Source: Hydrogenophaga sp. IBVHS2 (lineage in GTDB: Bacteria > Pseudomonadota > Gammaproteobacteria > Burkholderiales > Burkholderiaceae_C). From it: a DNA stretch of 64,000 bases. The stretch covers positions 778,162 to 842,161 of the forward strand of contig NZ_NFUT01000002.1 of NCBI RefSeq assembly GCF_002127215.1, in the 5' to 3' direction. The translations under genes and the position numbers were made by a program. This document shows positions 56,024 to 64,000 of the stretch, piece after piece (within the stretch, counting starts at the first letter, position 1; every line of letters begins with the position of its first letter). The notes under the pieces were generated by a model, which was not told where the DNA came from, did no database searches, and saw nothing but the letters and a program-made list of their open reading frames with translations.

Positions 56024-57676
56024 ATGTTCCGTCGTCGCCTGACCCTGTCGCTGTGTTTCCTGGCCGGTGTGGCCATCGTTCAGGGCATCGGTGCGGTGCT
56101 CGCCATCGGCATCGCCCGCGACCAGGTGGAGCGGGGAAGGGTGGCCAGCGACATCCGGACCGGCTTCGTGGAGCTCTCGGCCAGCAAGCAGCGGCTTCGC
56201 ACCTGGGTGGCCCAGCGGCAGCAGGGCGCCGGTGCCGATCCGATGGTGCGTGAGGCCCTCCAGCAGGACATGCGCGATATCCTCGCGCGGCTCGATGGCC
56301 TGTCGGTGCGGGCCGCGCAACAGGGCGGCGGTGCCGAGACCCAGGCCGACCAGGCCCGGCGGCGGGATGCCGTCTCGGTGCTGGTGCGCAGCGTGGCCGA
56401 GCTGGAGCAGGCCGTGGATGCGGCCGAACCGCTGGCGCCGGGCGCCGACGCCCTGCAGGCCTGGCAGGCCCTCTCGGCGGTGTTCGACCGCTCGCAGGGC
56501 AGGGATCTGCGGCAGCTGATCGATGACAGCCTCGGCCGCGAGGCCGCCGCCGTCGAACGCGAACGGCAGGCGGCCGACCGCACGCTGGCATGGATGCGCC
56601 AGCTGTGGCTGGCGATGGCCGCCACCCTGGCCATCCTGGCGGCGGCGGCCGCAGTCCACTTCGCTCGCGCGCTGCGCAGGCCGCTGGACCACCTCAGCGA
56701 GGGGGCGCAGGCGCTGCAGCGGGGCGATCTGACCCACCGCATCCCGCTGGCGGGGGTGGACGAGTTCTCCGCCGTGGCGGTCAGCATGAATGCCATGGCC
56801 GCCGAGCTGGAGCAGCACCGTGCCCGTGAAGCCCAGGCCCGGCATCGGCTGGAGGAGGAGGTGGCCCTGCGAACCGCCGAACTGCAGCAGGCGCTGGATG
56901 CGCTGCAAGGGGCGGATGCCCGGCGCCGCCGTCTGTTTGCCGACATCAGCCACGAACTGCGCACACCCACCACCGCCATCCGGGGTGAAGCCGAGGTCAC
57001 ATTGCGCGGGGCCGACCGGCCGGCGGATGAATACAAGGCGGCGCTGCGGCGCATCGTGGACACGTCCACCCAGCTCGGGCATGTCATCAACGATCTGCTG
57101 GCCATGGCCCGCACCGACATGGAATCGCTGGCCCTGGCGCGCGAGCCCCTGGCGCTGGAGCCGTTGGTGAGCGATGTCGTTGGCCAGGCCTCCGCCATGG
57201 CCGACGCCCAGGGCGTTGTGCTGTACATCGAGCCTCCTTCGGCGGCGGCGGAATCGCCCCGGGTTTCGGGCGATGCGCAGCGGCTGCGGCAGATACTGCT
57301 CATCCTGCTGGACAACGCGGTGCGCTATTCGCACGCCGGCGGCCGGGTGGCGGTGTCGGTATCGGCCATTCCGGAGGTCCGCGAGTGCCGGGTGAGGGTC
57401 CGGGATGAGGGGATCGGCATCGATCCGGACGAGCTTGTGCAGGTGTTCGACCGCCATTTCAGGGGGCGCGCCGCCCGCCGCCAGCGGCCCGAGGGCAGCG
57501 GCCTGGGATTGCCGATCGCGCAGGCGCTGGCCCAGTCCCACGGCGGCCGCATCGAGGTGGTGAGCGGGCAGCAAGGAGCAGCGGGACGGACCACCGTGGC
57601 CACCCTGTGCCTGCCGATGCTGCCGCCCGCCGCGGACCATCTGTCCCGTTCACCGAACGGCAGGGCCGCCGCATGA
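56024..57676 (+). CDS. Membrane sensor histidine kinase with HAMP domain
   Basis: 550 residues. Membrane helix 1 is at about 8-30, a periplasmic sensor region of about 160 residues follows, helix 2 is at about 193-213 (WLAMAATLAILAAAAAVHF), then a HAMP domain (LRRPLDHLSEGAQALQRGDLTHR), a coiled segment, the H-box ADISHELRTPTTAI with H310, an N box (LLDNAVRYSH), DEGIGIDPDE and EGSGLGLPI. It phosphorylates the OmpR-type regulator that starts inside its stop (57673-57676 overlap). The periplasmic signal is unknown. Confidence 0.92.
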   Translation: MFRRRLTLSLCFLAGVAIVQGIGAVLAIGIARDQVERGRVASDIRTGFVELSASKQRLRTWVAQRQQGAGADPMVREALQQDMRDILARLDGLSVRAAQQGGGAETQADQARRRDAVSVLVRSVAELEQAVDAAEPLAPGADALQAWQALSAVFDRSQGRDLRQLIDDSLGREAAAVERERQAADRTLAWMRQLWLAMAATLAILAAAAAVHFARALRRPLDHLSEGAQALQRGDLTHRIPLAGVDEFSAVAVSMNAMAAELEQHRAREAQARHRLEEEVALRTAELQQALDALQGADARRRRLFADISHELRTPTTAIRGEAEVTLRGADRPADEYKAALRRIVDTSTQLGHVINDLLAMARTDMESLALAREPLALEPLVSDVVGQASAMADAQGVVLYIEPPSAAAESPRVSGDAQRLRQILLILLDNAVRYSHAGGRVAVSVSAIPEVRECRVRVRDEGIGIDPDELVQVFDRHFRGRAARRQRPEGSGLGLPIAQALAQSHGGRIEVVSGQQGAAGRTTVATLCLPMLPPAADHLSRSPNGRAAA

Positions 57677-58392
57677 ACATCCTGATCGTCGAGGACGACG
57701 ACCGCATCGCCGACTTTCTGTGCCGGGGCCTGCGGGCCGAGGGGTACCGGGTTCAGCGGGCCGCCGACGGCACCGCCGGTCTGGCCCTGGCCCAGGAGGC
57801 CGCCCGCCGTCAGCAGTCCGGTGACGAGCCCACCGTGGTGGTGCTCGACCTGATGCTGCCCGGCATGAGCGGCCTGGACATCTGCCAGACCTTGCGGGCG
57901 GCCCATGTGGCCCTGCCCATCCTGATGCTCACCGCCCAGGCGTCGCTGGAAGATCGGGTGCAGGGGCTGCGGCTGGGGGCGGATGACTACCTGTGCAAGC
58001 CGTTCGACTTCGAGGAACTCCTGGCCCGGCTGGAGGCACTCGGCCGGCGGGGCCGCGAGTGGCGTCCCCGGACACCGAACCGCCTGCAGGTGGCCGACCT
58101 GGAGCTCGACCGCGATCGCATGCAGGCCAGCCGGGGCGGACAGCCGCTGTCCCTGACCGCCCGCGAACTGGCGCTGCTGGAGCTGCTGATGAGTGCGCCG
58201 GGTCGCCTGTTCAGCCGCGAGCGCATCCTGGCCAATGTCTGGGGCACCAGCGAGGATCCGCTGACCAATGTGGTGGACGTCTACATCCGCCGCCTGCGCA
58301 GCCGGATCGACCGCGACGGGGCGCCATCCCTGATCCACACCGTCCGGGGTCTGGGCTACCGCCTGGAGGCCCCGCCTGAGGCCGACCGTTGA
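57673..58392 (+). CDS. OmpR family response regulator
   Basis: 239 residues. Receiver domain with VEDDDR, phosphoacceptor D59 (VVLDLMLPG), Thr in LMLTAQA and K109 (YLCKPFD), followed by the winged-helix DNA-binding domain (LTARELALLELLMSAPGRLFSRERIL, NVVDVYIRRLRSRID, TVRGLGYRLE). Start MNILIVEDDD at 57673, 4-base overlap with the kinase stop. It is the cognate regulator. Confidence 0.95.
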   Translation: MNILIVEDDDRIADFLCRGLRAEGYRVQRAADGTAGLALAQEAARRQQSGDEPTVVVLDLMLPGMSGLDICQTLRAAHVALPILMLTAQASLEDRVQGLRLGADDYLCKPFDFEELLARLEALGRRGREWRPRTPNRLQVADLELDRDRMQASRGGQPLSLTARELALLELLMSAPGRLFSRERILANVWGTSEDPLTNVVDVYIRRLRSRIDRDGAPSLIHTVRGLGYRLEAPPEADR

Positions 58393-58515
58393 GCTGGCCC
58401 CCCGGCTGTCGGCCGGGTCGAAGTGGGTGGTCTTTCACCCCCAGTCGCATCGATCGGCCCCGCACGAGCTGTCCCAGAATGGGGCCATGGACGGTATCCC
58501 GAGCCCCTCCCGCGA

Positions 58516-58550
58516 GCCCCAGCGCCAGGCGCCCTCAGGCGCTGTGGGGC
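58516..58550 (+). terminator. Hairpin after the two-component genes
   Basis: GCCCC and AGCGCC pair with GGCGCT and GGGGC (58516-58526 and 58538-58550), with small bulges. There is no T-tract, so it is at best a weak terminator. Confidence 0.3.
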
Positions 58551-58586
58551 CAATCCGACGCGACCCAACGGCGGCGGAGCGCTCGC

Positions 58587-58592
58587 TAGAAT
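58587..58592 (+). promoter_or_regulatory. Predicted -10 element directly before clpS
   Basis: TAGAAT followed by CG. The last base is 6 bases before the A of the clpS ATG, so the expected transcription start falls on or next to the ATG, implying a leaderless mRNA. No Shine-Dalgarno is visible there. Confidence 0.5.
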
Positions 58593-58598
58593 CGTTCC

Positions 58599-58955
58599 AT
58601 GGCATCCGAGACCCCCAAGAAACCCGAGAACCCCGCCGCTCCGCCGTCGGTGGGCAGCGACGACGCGGTGGTGCTGGAGCGCCGAGCCCAGCGCATCCAG
58701 CCGCCCCAGATGTACCAGGTGGTGCTGCTCAACGACGACTTCACGCCCATGGAGTTCGTGGTGCACGTCATTCAGGAGTTCTTCAGCAAGGACCGGGAAA
58801 CCGCCACCCAGATCATGTTGAAGATCCACCTGGAGGGCAAAGGCATCTGCGGCGTGTACACCCGCGATGTCGCCGGCACCAAGGTCGACCAGGTGCTCCA
58901 GGCCGCGCGCGCGGCAGGTCATCCGCTGCAATGCCTGAGTGAACCGGTTGAATAA
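58599..58955 (+). CDS. clpS: ClpS adaptor protein
   Basis: 118 residues. The N-terminal tail is followed by the ClpS core: [28 protein letters not shown], with the ND(D/F) and TPMEFV residues of the N-degron pocket, and [23 protein letters not shown]. It binds N-end-rule substrates and delivers them to ClpAP. ClpA is encoded 78 bases downstream on the same strand. Confidence 0.96.
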   Translation: MASETPKKPENPAAPPSVGSDDAVVLERRAQRIQPPQMYQVVLLNDDFTPMEFVVHVIQEFFSKDRETATQIMLKIHLEGKGICGVYTRDVAGTKVDQVLQAARAAGHPLQCLSEPVE

Positions 58956-59033
58956 GCCGCCGGGCACCCCATCTGGAACCCAAACTGTCTCCCAAGTCTC
59001 CGATATCCGACCCCCAGCCCAAAGGACGTGCCC

Positions 59034-61370
59034 ATGATTGCCCAAGAACTTGAAGTCAGCCTGCATATGGCCTTTGTCGAGGCCCGGCAGCAGCGGCACG
59101 AATTCATCACCGTCGAGCACCTGCTGCTGGCCCTGCTGGACAACCCCAGCGCGGCCGAGGTGCTGCGTGCCTGCTCCGCCAACATCGAAGACCTGCGCAA
59201 GTCCCTGACCAACTTCATCAAGGACAACACCCCGCAGGTGGCCGGCACCGACGAGGTCGACACCCAGCCCACCCTGGGTTTCCAGCGGGTCATCCAGCGC
59301 GCCATCATGCATGTGCAGAGCACCGGCAACGGCAAGAAGGAAGTCACCGGCGCCAATGTGCTGGTGGCCATCTTCGGCGAGAAGGATTCGCACGCGGTCT
59401 ACTACCTCCACCAGCAGGGCGTGACCCGTCTGGATGTGGTGAACTTCATTGCCCACGGCATCCGCAAGAGCGATCCGCCGGAGCCCACCAAGTCGGGCGA
59501 GAGCGCCGCCGAGAACGAGGAAGCCACCGAGACCAAGGGCAACGAGAAGCAGTCGCCGCTGGAGCAGTTCACCCAGAACCTCAACCAGATGGCCAAGGAC
59601 GGCAAGATCGACCCGCTCATCGGCCGCGAATACGAGGTCGAGCGCGTCATCCAGATCCTGTGCCGCCGCCGCAAGAACAACCCGCTGCTGGTGGGTGAGG
59701 CCGGCGTGGGCAAGACCGCCATCGCCGAAGGCCTGGCCTGGCGCATCACCCAGGGCGACGTGCCCGAGATCCTGGCCGACAGCGCGGTGTATTCGCTCGA
59801 CATGGGCGCCCTGCTGGCCGGCACCAAGTACCGGGGTGACTTCGAGCAGCGCCTCAAGGGCGTGCTCAAGTCCCTCAAGGACAAGCCCAACGCCATCCTG
59901 TTCATCGACGAGATCCACACCCTCATCGGTGCCGGCGCCGCCTCGGGCGGCACGCTGGATGCCTCCAACCTGCTCAAGCCGGCGCTCTCCAGCGGCCAGC
60001 TCAAGTGCATCGGCGCCACCACCTTCACCGAGTACCGCGGCATCTTCGAGAAGGACGCCGCCCTGTCCCGCCGCTTCCAGAAGGTGGATGTGGTCGAGCC
60101 CACGGTGGAGCAGACGGTGGACATCCTCAAGGGTCTCAAGAGCCGCTTCGAGGAGCACCACAACGTCAAGTACGCCGTGGCAGCGCTGCAGGCCGCTGCC
60201 GAGCTGTCGGCCAAGTACATCAACGACCGCCACCTGCCCGACAAGGCCATCGACGTGATCGACGAGGCCGGTGCGGCCCAGCGCATCCTGTCGGCCAGCA
60301 AGCGCAAGAAGACCATCGGCAAGGCCGAGGTGGAAGAGATCGTGGCCAAGATCGCCCGCATCCCGCCCGCCAACGTGTCCAACGACGACCGCAGCAAGCT
60401 GCAGACGCTGGAGCGCGACCTCAAGAGCGTGGTGTTTGGTCAGGACAAGGCCCTGGAGGTGCTGGCTTCCAGCGTCAAGATGGCCCGTTCCGGCCTGGGC
60501 AAGGCCGACAAGCCCATCGGTGCCTTCCTGTTCAGCGGCCCCACCGGTGTGGGCAAGACCGAGGCTGCCAAGCAGCTGGCCTACATCATGGGCATCGACC
60601 TGATCCGCTTCGACATGTCGGAGTACATGGAGCGCCATGCCGTGAGCCGCCTGATCGGTGCGCCTCCGGGCTATGTCGGTTTCGATCAGGGTGGTCTGCT
60701 GACCGAAGCCATCACCAAGAAGCCGCACGCGGTGCTGCTGCTCGACGAGATCGAGAAGGCGCACCCGGACATCTTCAACGTGCTGCTGCAGGTCATGGAC
60801 CACGGCACCCTGACCGACAACAACGGGCGCAAGGCCGACTTCCGCAACGTGATCATCATCATGACCACCAACGCGGGCGCCGAGACCATGAACAAGGCCA
60901 CCATCGGCTTCACCAACCCGCGTGAGGCCGGCGACGAAATGGCCGACATCAAACGCCTGTTCACGCCGGAGTTCCGCAACCGCCTGGACGCCATCGTCAG
61001 CTTCAAGGCCCTGGACGAGAACATCATCCTGCGGGTGGTCGACAAGTTCCTGTTGCAGCTGGAAACCCAGCTGGCCGAGAAGAAGGTGGAGGTCACCTTC
61101 ACCGACGTGCTGCGCAAGCACCTGGCCAAGAAGGGCTTCGACCCGCTCATGGGCGCCCGTCCGATGCAGCGCCTGATCCAGGACACCATCCGCCGAGCCC
61201 TGGCCGACGAGCTGCTGTTCGGTCGCCTCACCGACGGCGGCCGCCTCACGGTCGATCTGGTCACCAAGACCGGCGAAGACGGCAAGGAGATCCAGGAAGT
61301 CGATCTGGACATCCAGCCCACGCCCAAGAAGGAAGGCAAGGCCAAGCCCGAAGAGGCCACCGCCGACTGA
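59034..61370 (+). CDS. clpA: ATP-dependent Clp protease ATP-binding subunit ClpA
   Basis: 778 residues from ATG 59034 with AGGA upstream. An N-domain (about 1-150, [17 protein letters not shown]) is followed by an acidic linker and two AAA modules with Walker A GEAGVGKT and [10 protein letters not shown], sensor and arginine-finger segments, and the C-terminal ClpP-contact region. It unfolds substrates for ClpP. It follows clpS and ends in a strong terminator. Confidence 0.97.
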   Translation: MIAQELEVSLHMAFVEARQQRHEFITVEHLLLALLDNPSAAEVLRACSANIEDLRKSLTNFIKDNTPQVAGTDEVDTQPTLGFQRVIQRAIMHVQSTGNGKKEVTGANVLVAIFGEKDSHAVYYLHQQGVTRLDVVNFIAHGIRKSDPPEPTKSGESAAENEEATETKGNEKQSPLEQFTQNLNQMAKDGKIDPLIGREYEVERVIQILCRRRKNNPLLVGEAGVGKTAIAEGLAWRITQGDVPEILADSAVYSLDMGALLAGTKYRGDFEQRLKGVLKSLKDKPNAILFIDEIHTLIGAGAASGGTLDASNLLKPALSSGQLKCIGATTFTEYRGIFEKDAALSRRFQKVDVVEPTVEQTVDILKGLKSRFEEHHNVKYAVAALQAAAELSAKYINDRHLPDKAIDVIDEAGAAQRILSASKRKKTIGKAEVEEIVAKIARIPPANVSNDDRSKLQTLERDLKSVVFGQDKALEVLASSVKMARSGLGKADKPIGAFLFSGPTGVGKTEAAKQLAYIMGIDLIRFDMSEYMERHAVSRLIGAPPGYVGFDQGGLLTEAITKKPHAVLLLDEIEKAHPDIFNVLLQVMDHGTLTDNNGRKADFRNVIIIMTTNAGAETMNKATIGFTNPREAGDEMADIKRLFTPEFRNRLDAIVSFKALDENIILRVVDKFLLQLETQLAEKKVEVTFTDVLRKHLAKKGFDPLMGARPMQRLIQDTIRRALADELLFGRLTDGGRLTVDLVTKTGEDGKEIQEVDLDIQPTPKKEGKAKPEEATAD

Positions 61371-61390
61371 TCGCAAGGCAGTCACGAGAA

Positions 61391-61413
61391 ACCCGGCCTT
61401 GGCCGGGTTTTTT
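61391..61413 (+). terminator. Rho-independent terminator of clpA
   Basis: Perfect 8-base-pair ACCCGGCC / GGCCGGGT with loop TT, followed by a T-run, 20 bases after the clpA stop. It also serves the convergent DUF1499 gene, whose stop lies in the T-run. Confidence 0.92.
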
Positions 61414-61898
61414 CATGGGGCAGCGGTGTAGAGGCCGCGCAGTGCCTCGATGCGTTTGCGGTTGGTGCCGAAGTCCTCCGAGCCCAGGCGGCTGGCGCTG
61501 CGCAGGTCGATGACGCCGCGCTGGGCATCGACCACGAATTCAAGGTCGTCCACGAAACCCAGCCAGGGAGTCCGGGCCTCGGCCCGCAGGTAGCCTGGCT
61601 GGCGCACCAGGTTGCGCACGCCGCCGACCTGCTGCAGCGCTGCCGTCAGGGCATCGAGAGAGGCCTCGGCACCGCCGGCCTTCAGGGGCAGAGGGTCGAT
61701 GCGCGCGTAGTCTGCCTGGGGGTGTCCGGGGTGGCGGTCGGTCTGGCTGGAGACGCTGTTGCGGGTGGCCGAGGGCGGTTTGAGCAGGCCGCCGCTGGCG
61801 CCCAGATCGGCCGGCGGCCGACCCTCGAGCGCACCCAGCTGGGCGGCACCCAGCGCCAGCACCAGAAGGCCCACGGTCCACATGGTGCTGCGCCTCAC
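61413..61898 (-). CDS. DUF1499 family protein
   Basis: 161 residues. The N-terminus ([23 protein letters not shown]) is a signal anchor. The DUF1499 core reads [19 protein letters not shown] and [24 protein letters not shown]. The function is unknown. Its start overlaps the stop of the HerA-like gene by 4 bases (61895-61898), so it is probably co-translated. Confidence 0.87.
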   Translation of the reverse strand: MRRSTMWTVGLLVLALGAAQLGALEGRPPADLGASGGLLKPPSATRNSVSSQTDRHPGHPQADYARIDPLPLKAGGAEASLDALTAALQQVGGVRNLVRQPGYLRAEARTPWLGFVDDLEFVVDAQRGVIDLRSASRLGSEDFGTNRKRIEALRGLYTAAP

Positions 61899-63433
61899 CG
61901 CTTGCCGCCGAGCAGTCCGCCCAGCACGCCCCGCAGGATCTGCCGGCCCAGGCCGCTGGCCACGGTGCGGGCGGCCGTCTTGGCCATGGTCTGCACCAGA
62001 CCGTCGTACTGGCCGCCGCGCGGTCCGGTGCGGCCGAACAGCACCTCGTTGATCATGCTTTTCTCCTCCCCCGCTGGCTCCTGGCTGGCGGCGCCGGGAA
62101 TGCGCGGCGTGCGCGGCGCCGCCTTGTCGGCGGGTGCGGCCTCGGCGTCGCCGCGTTGTCCGGCATGGGCGCGGAACATTTCGTAGGCGCTTTCGCGGTC
62201 GACCACTTTCTCGTAGGTGCCCGCCACCAGCGACTCGCGCAGCAGGACCTGGCGCTGCTCCGGTGTGATGGGGCCGATCTGGCTGCCCGGGGGCACCACG
62301 AACACGCGCTCGGTTTCGGTGGGGCGGCCCTTGGCGTCGAGCAGGCTGACCAGGGCCTCGCCCACCGCCAGTTCGGTGATGGCGGCCTCGATGTCCAGGC
62401 CGGCCTTGGGCCGCATGGTCTGCGCCGTGGCCTTGACCGCTTTCTGGTCGCGCGGCGTGAAGGCCCGCAGCGCATGCTGCACCCGGTTGCCCAGCTGGCC
62501 CAGCACCGAGTCGGGGATGTCCAGCGGGTTCTGGGTCACGAAATACACGCCCACGCCCTTGGAGCGCACCAGCCGCACCACCAGCTCGATGCGCTCGACC
62601 AGCACCTTGGGCGCCTCGTTGAACAGCAGGTGGGCCTCGTCGAAGAAGAACACCAGCTTGGGTTTTTCGGGGTCACCGATCTCGGGCAGCGTCTCGAACA
62701 GCTCGGAGAGCATCCACAACAGGAAGGTGGCGTACAGCCGGGGCGAGTTCAGCAGTTTGTCGGCGGCCAGGATGTTGATGACTCCCTTGCCGTCCACCGT
62801 CTGCATGAAGTCGGCGATGTCGAGCATGGGTTCGCCGAAGAACCGGTCGCCGCCCTGCTGCTCGATCTGCATCAGGCCGCGCTGGATGGCGCCGATGCTG
62901 GCCGAGCTGATGTTGCCGTACTCGGTGGTGAACTGCTTGGCGTTGTCGCCCACGTGCTGCAGCATGGCCCGCAGGTCCTTCATGTCGAGCAGCAGCAGGC
63001 CGTTGTCGTCGGCGATCTTGAAGATCAGGTTGAGCACCCCGGTCTGGGTGTCGTTGAGGTTGAGCATGCGCGAGAGCAGCAGCGGCCCCATGTCGGAGAC
63101 GGTGGCGCGCACCGGATGGCCCTGTTCCCCGAACACGTCCCACAGGGTGGTGGGGCAGGCCACCGGGTCGGGCAGGGCAATGCCGCGGTCCTTGAGCACC
63201 CCGGCCAGCTTCTCCCCGATGCGACCGCTCTGGCTGATGCCGGTGAGGTCGCCCTTGACGTCGGCCATGAACACCGGCACCCCGATGCGGGAGAACTGCT
63301 CGGCCAGCGTCTGCAGCGTCACCGTCTTGCCGGTGCCGGTGGCGCCGGTGATCAGGCCGTGGCGGTTGGCCAGGCCGGGCAGCAGCTGGCAGGTGGTCTG
63401 GGCGTTCTGGGCGATCGTCATCGGCTCGGCCAT
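61895..63433 (-). CDS. HerA-like ATPase, DUF853 family (YjgR)
   Basis: 512 residues from ATG 63433 with GGAGG upstream. It carries the Walker A ATGTGKT in [20 protein letters not shown], a Walker [11 protein letters not shown] and the arginine-finger-like region RVQHALRAF. The family is a HerA/FtsK-type ATPase of unknown role, sometimes placed with DNA processing. It is followed by DUF1499 and divergent from the YebC-family gene. Confidence 0.9.
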   Translation of the reverse strand: MAEPMTIAQNAQTTCQLLPGLANRHGLITGATGTGKTVTLQTLAEQFSRIGVPVFMADVKGDLTGISQSGRIGEKLAGVLKDRGIALPDPVACPTTLWDVFGEQGHPVRATVSDMGPLLLSRMLNLNDTQTGVLNLIFKIADDNGLLLLDMKDLRAMLQHVGDNAKQFTTEYGNISSASIGAIQRGLMQIEQQGGDRFFGEPMLDIADFMQTVDGKGVINILAADKLLNSPRLYATFLLWMLSELFETLPEIGDPEKPKLVFFFDEAHLLFNEAPKVLVERIELVVRLVRSKGVGVYFVTQNPLDIPDSVLGQLGNRVQHALRAFTPRDQKAVKATAQTMRPKAGLDIEAAITELAVGEALVSLLDAKGRPTETERVFVVPPGSQIGPITPEQRQVLLRESLVAGTYEKVVDRESAYEMFRAHAGQRGDAEAAPADKAAPRTPRIPGAASQEPAGEEKSMINEVLFGRTGPRGGQYDGLVQTMAKTAARTVASGLGRQILRGVLGGLLGGKR

Positions 63434-63469
63434 GGCGGGGGGTCCTCCGGGGGTGTGGGTGCACAAACG

Positions 63470-63475
63470 TAAAAT
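63470..63475 (+). promoter_or_regulatory. Predicted -10 element of the YebC-family gene
   Basis: TAAAAT followed by CG, 45 bases before the GTG start. Same form as the elements at 17541 and 58587. Confidence 0.5.
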
Positions 63476-63520
63476 CGCGGGCTTATTAGATCAAAGCCCG
63501 TGGGGCAAAAGGACGTTTTC

Positions 63521-64000
63521 GTGGCCGGACACAGCAAATGGGCAAACATCCAGCACCGCAAGGGGCGCCAGGACGAGAAGCGCGGCAAGATCTGGACACG
63601 GGTCATCCGTGAGATCACGGTGGCCGCCCGCCAGGGTGGCGGCGATCCGGCCATGAACCCCCGCCTGCGGCTGGCCATCGAGAAGGCCAAGGCCGCCAAC
63701 ATGCCGGCCGACCGCATCAAGTACAACGTGGACAAGGCCTCGGGCACGCTCGAAGGCCTGTCGCTGGAAGAGATCCGCTACGAGGGCTACGGCATCGGCG
63801 GCGCGGCCATCATCGTCGACACCATGACCGACAACCGGGTGCGCACCGTGGCCGAGGTTCGCCACGCATTCAGCAAGTACGGCGGCAACCTGGGCACCGA
63901 GGGTTCGGTGTCGTTCCAGTTCAAGCACTGCGGCCAGCTGGTGTTTGCGCCCGGCACCTCGGAGGACAAGGTCATGGAGGTGGCGCTGGAGGCGGGTGCC
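63521..64000 (+). CDS. yebC: YebC/PmpR family protein, partial (3' truncated by window)
   Basis: The first 160 codons from GTG 63521, with AAGGA at 63508-63512. The N-terminus [48 protein letters not shown] is the YebC signature. Family members are cytoplasmic; they act as DNA-binding regulators or, by recent work, ribosome-associated factors that relieve stalling at proline tracts. The gene continues past base 64000. Confidence 0.95.
   Translation, partial: MAGHSKWANIQHRKGRQDEKRGKIWTRVIREITVAARQGGGDPAMNPRLRLAIEKAKAANMPADRIKYNVDKASGTLEGLSLEEIRYEGYGIGGAAIIVDTMTDNRVRTVAEVRHAFSKYGGNLGTEGSVSFQFKHCGQLVFAPGTSEDKVMEVALEAGA

Noticed and set aside
58356-61385. 1009-residue minus-strand frame antisense to clpS-clpA
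   Set aside because: Shadow frame with no domain; ClpA, ClpS and their terminator explain the region.

Overview
The window is high-GC (roughly two thirds G+C), densely coded DNA of a Burkholderiales-type betaproteobacterium, probably Comamonadaceae or a close relative. This rests on gene order (exbB-exbD-lpxK-trm112-kdsB-adk; clpS-clpA; a LexA regulon head with tandem SOS boxes), on protein content (type IV pilus tip adhesin PilY1, FimV-like protein, YgiQ, bactofilin) and on -10 elements of the form TANAAT often followed by CG. No transposase, integrase, phage gene or CRISPR array was seen. It reads as ordinary chromosome with about 63 protein genes and two tRNAs. No gene-free stretch exceeds 300 bases; the longest (50945-51223) holds DnaA boxes.

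Layout. 1-3915: tail of a type IV minor pilin operon (pilY1, a pilin, a small secreted protein). 3940-7128 (minus): a four-gene chain with 4-base overlaps, sensor kinase, response regulator and a two-part chromate transporter. 7263-12675: fatty-acid beta-oxidation block (SDR, FadB/FadJ-type enzyme, thiolase; divergent acyl-CoA dehydrogenase). 12700-17380: catalase-like periplasmic protein, degenerate ABC ATPase, GspB and ExeA/GspA type secretion helpers, bactofilin. 17586-23704: YgiQ radical SAM, cold-shock/DUF1294 membrane protein, CoA-transferase, pobA and its divergent IclR regulator. 23715-30232: livKHMGF branched-chain or aromatic-acid type ABC importer, flavodoxin, orphan binding lipoprotein. 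30308-33270: OhrR-like regulator, second catalase-like protein, HipA/YjjJ kinase. 33350-33575: tRNA-Arg(TCT) and tRNA-Pro(TGG). 33624-40591: GST, hypothetical, and an acyl-CoA catabolic cluster (acyl-CoA dehydrogenase, phosphotransferase, Crp regulator, hydratase/isomerase, hydroxyacyl-CoA dehydrogenase). 40669-46103: FimV-like protein, 2-hydroxyacid dehydrogenase, small unknown, lexA and divergent asparaginase. 46103-50944: small membrane and secreted proteins, then adk, kdsB, trm112, lpxK, exbD, exbB on the minus strand. 51224-61370: xseA, sodB, DUF192 protein, icd, a secreted unknown with a divergent two-component pair, clpS-clpA. 61413-64000: DUF1499, HerA-like ATPase, start of a YebC-family gene.

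How it works together. The acyl-CoA genes form two separate blocks. The 7-12 kb block is a classical thiolase/multifunctional-enzyme/dehydrogenase set. The 35-40 kb block pairs an APH-fold kinase with an ACAD11-like dehydrogenase, the split arrangement known from LvaA/LvaC of levulinate (4-hydroxyacid) catabolism, next to hydratase and dehydrogenase genes that could finish the pathway. PobA and its regulator sit beside a Liv-type importer that may carry aromatic acids. The most unusual observations are two catalase-fold paralogues that both lack the distal His, an ABC ATPase with Gln in place of the catalytic Glu, a perfect pair of DnaA boxes upstream of xseA, and several well-formed operator-like repeats (pobA, two-component pair, hipA-like gene, fad block).
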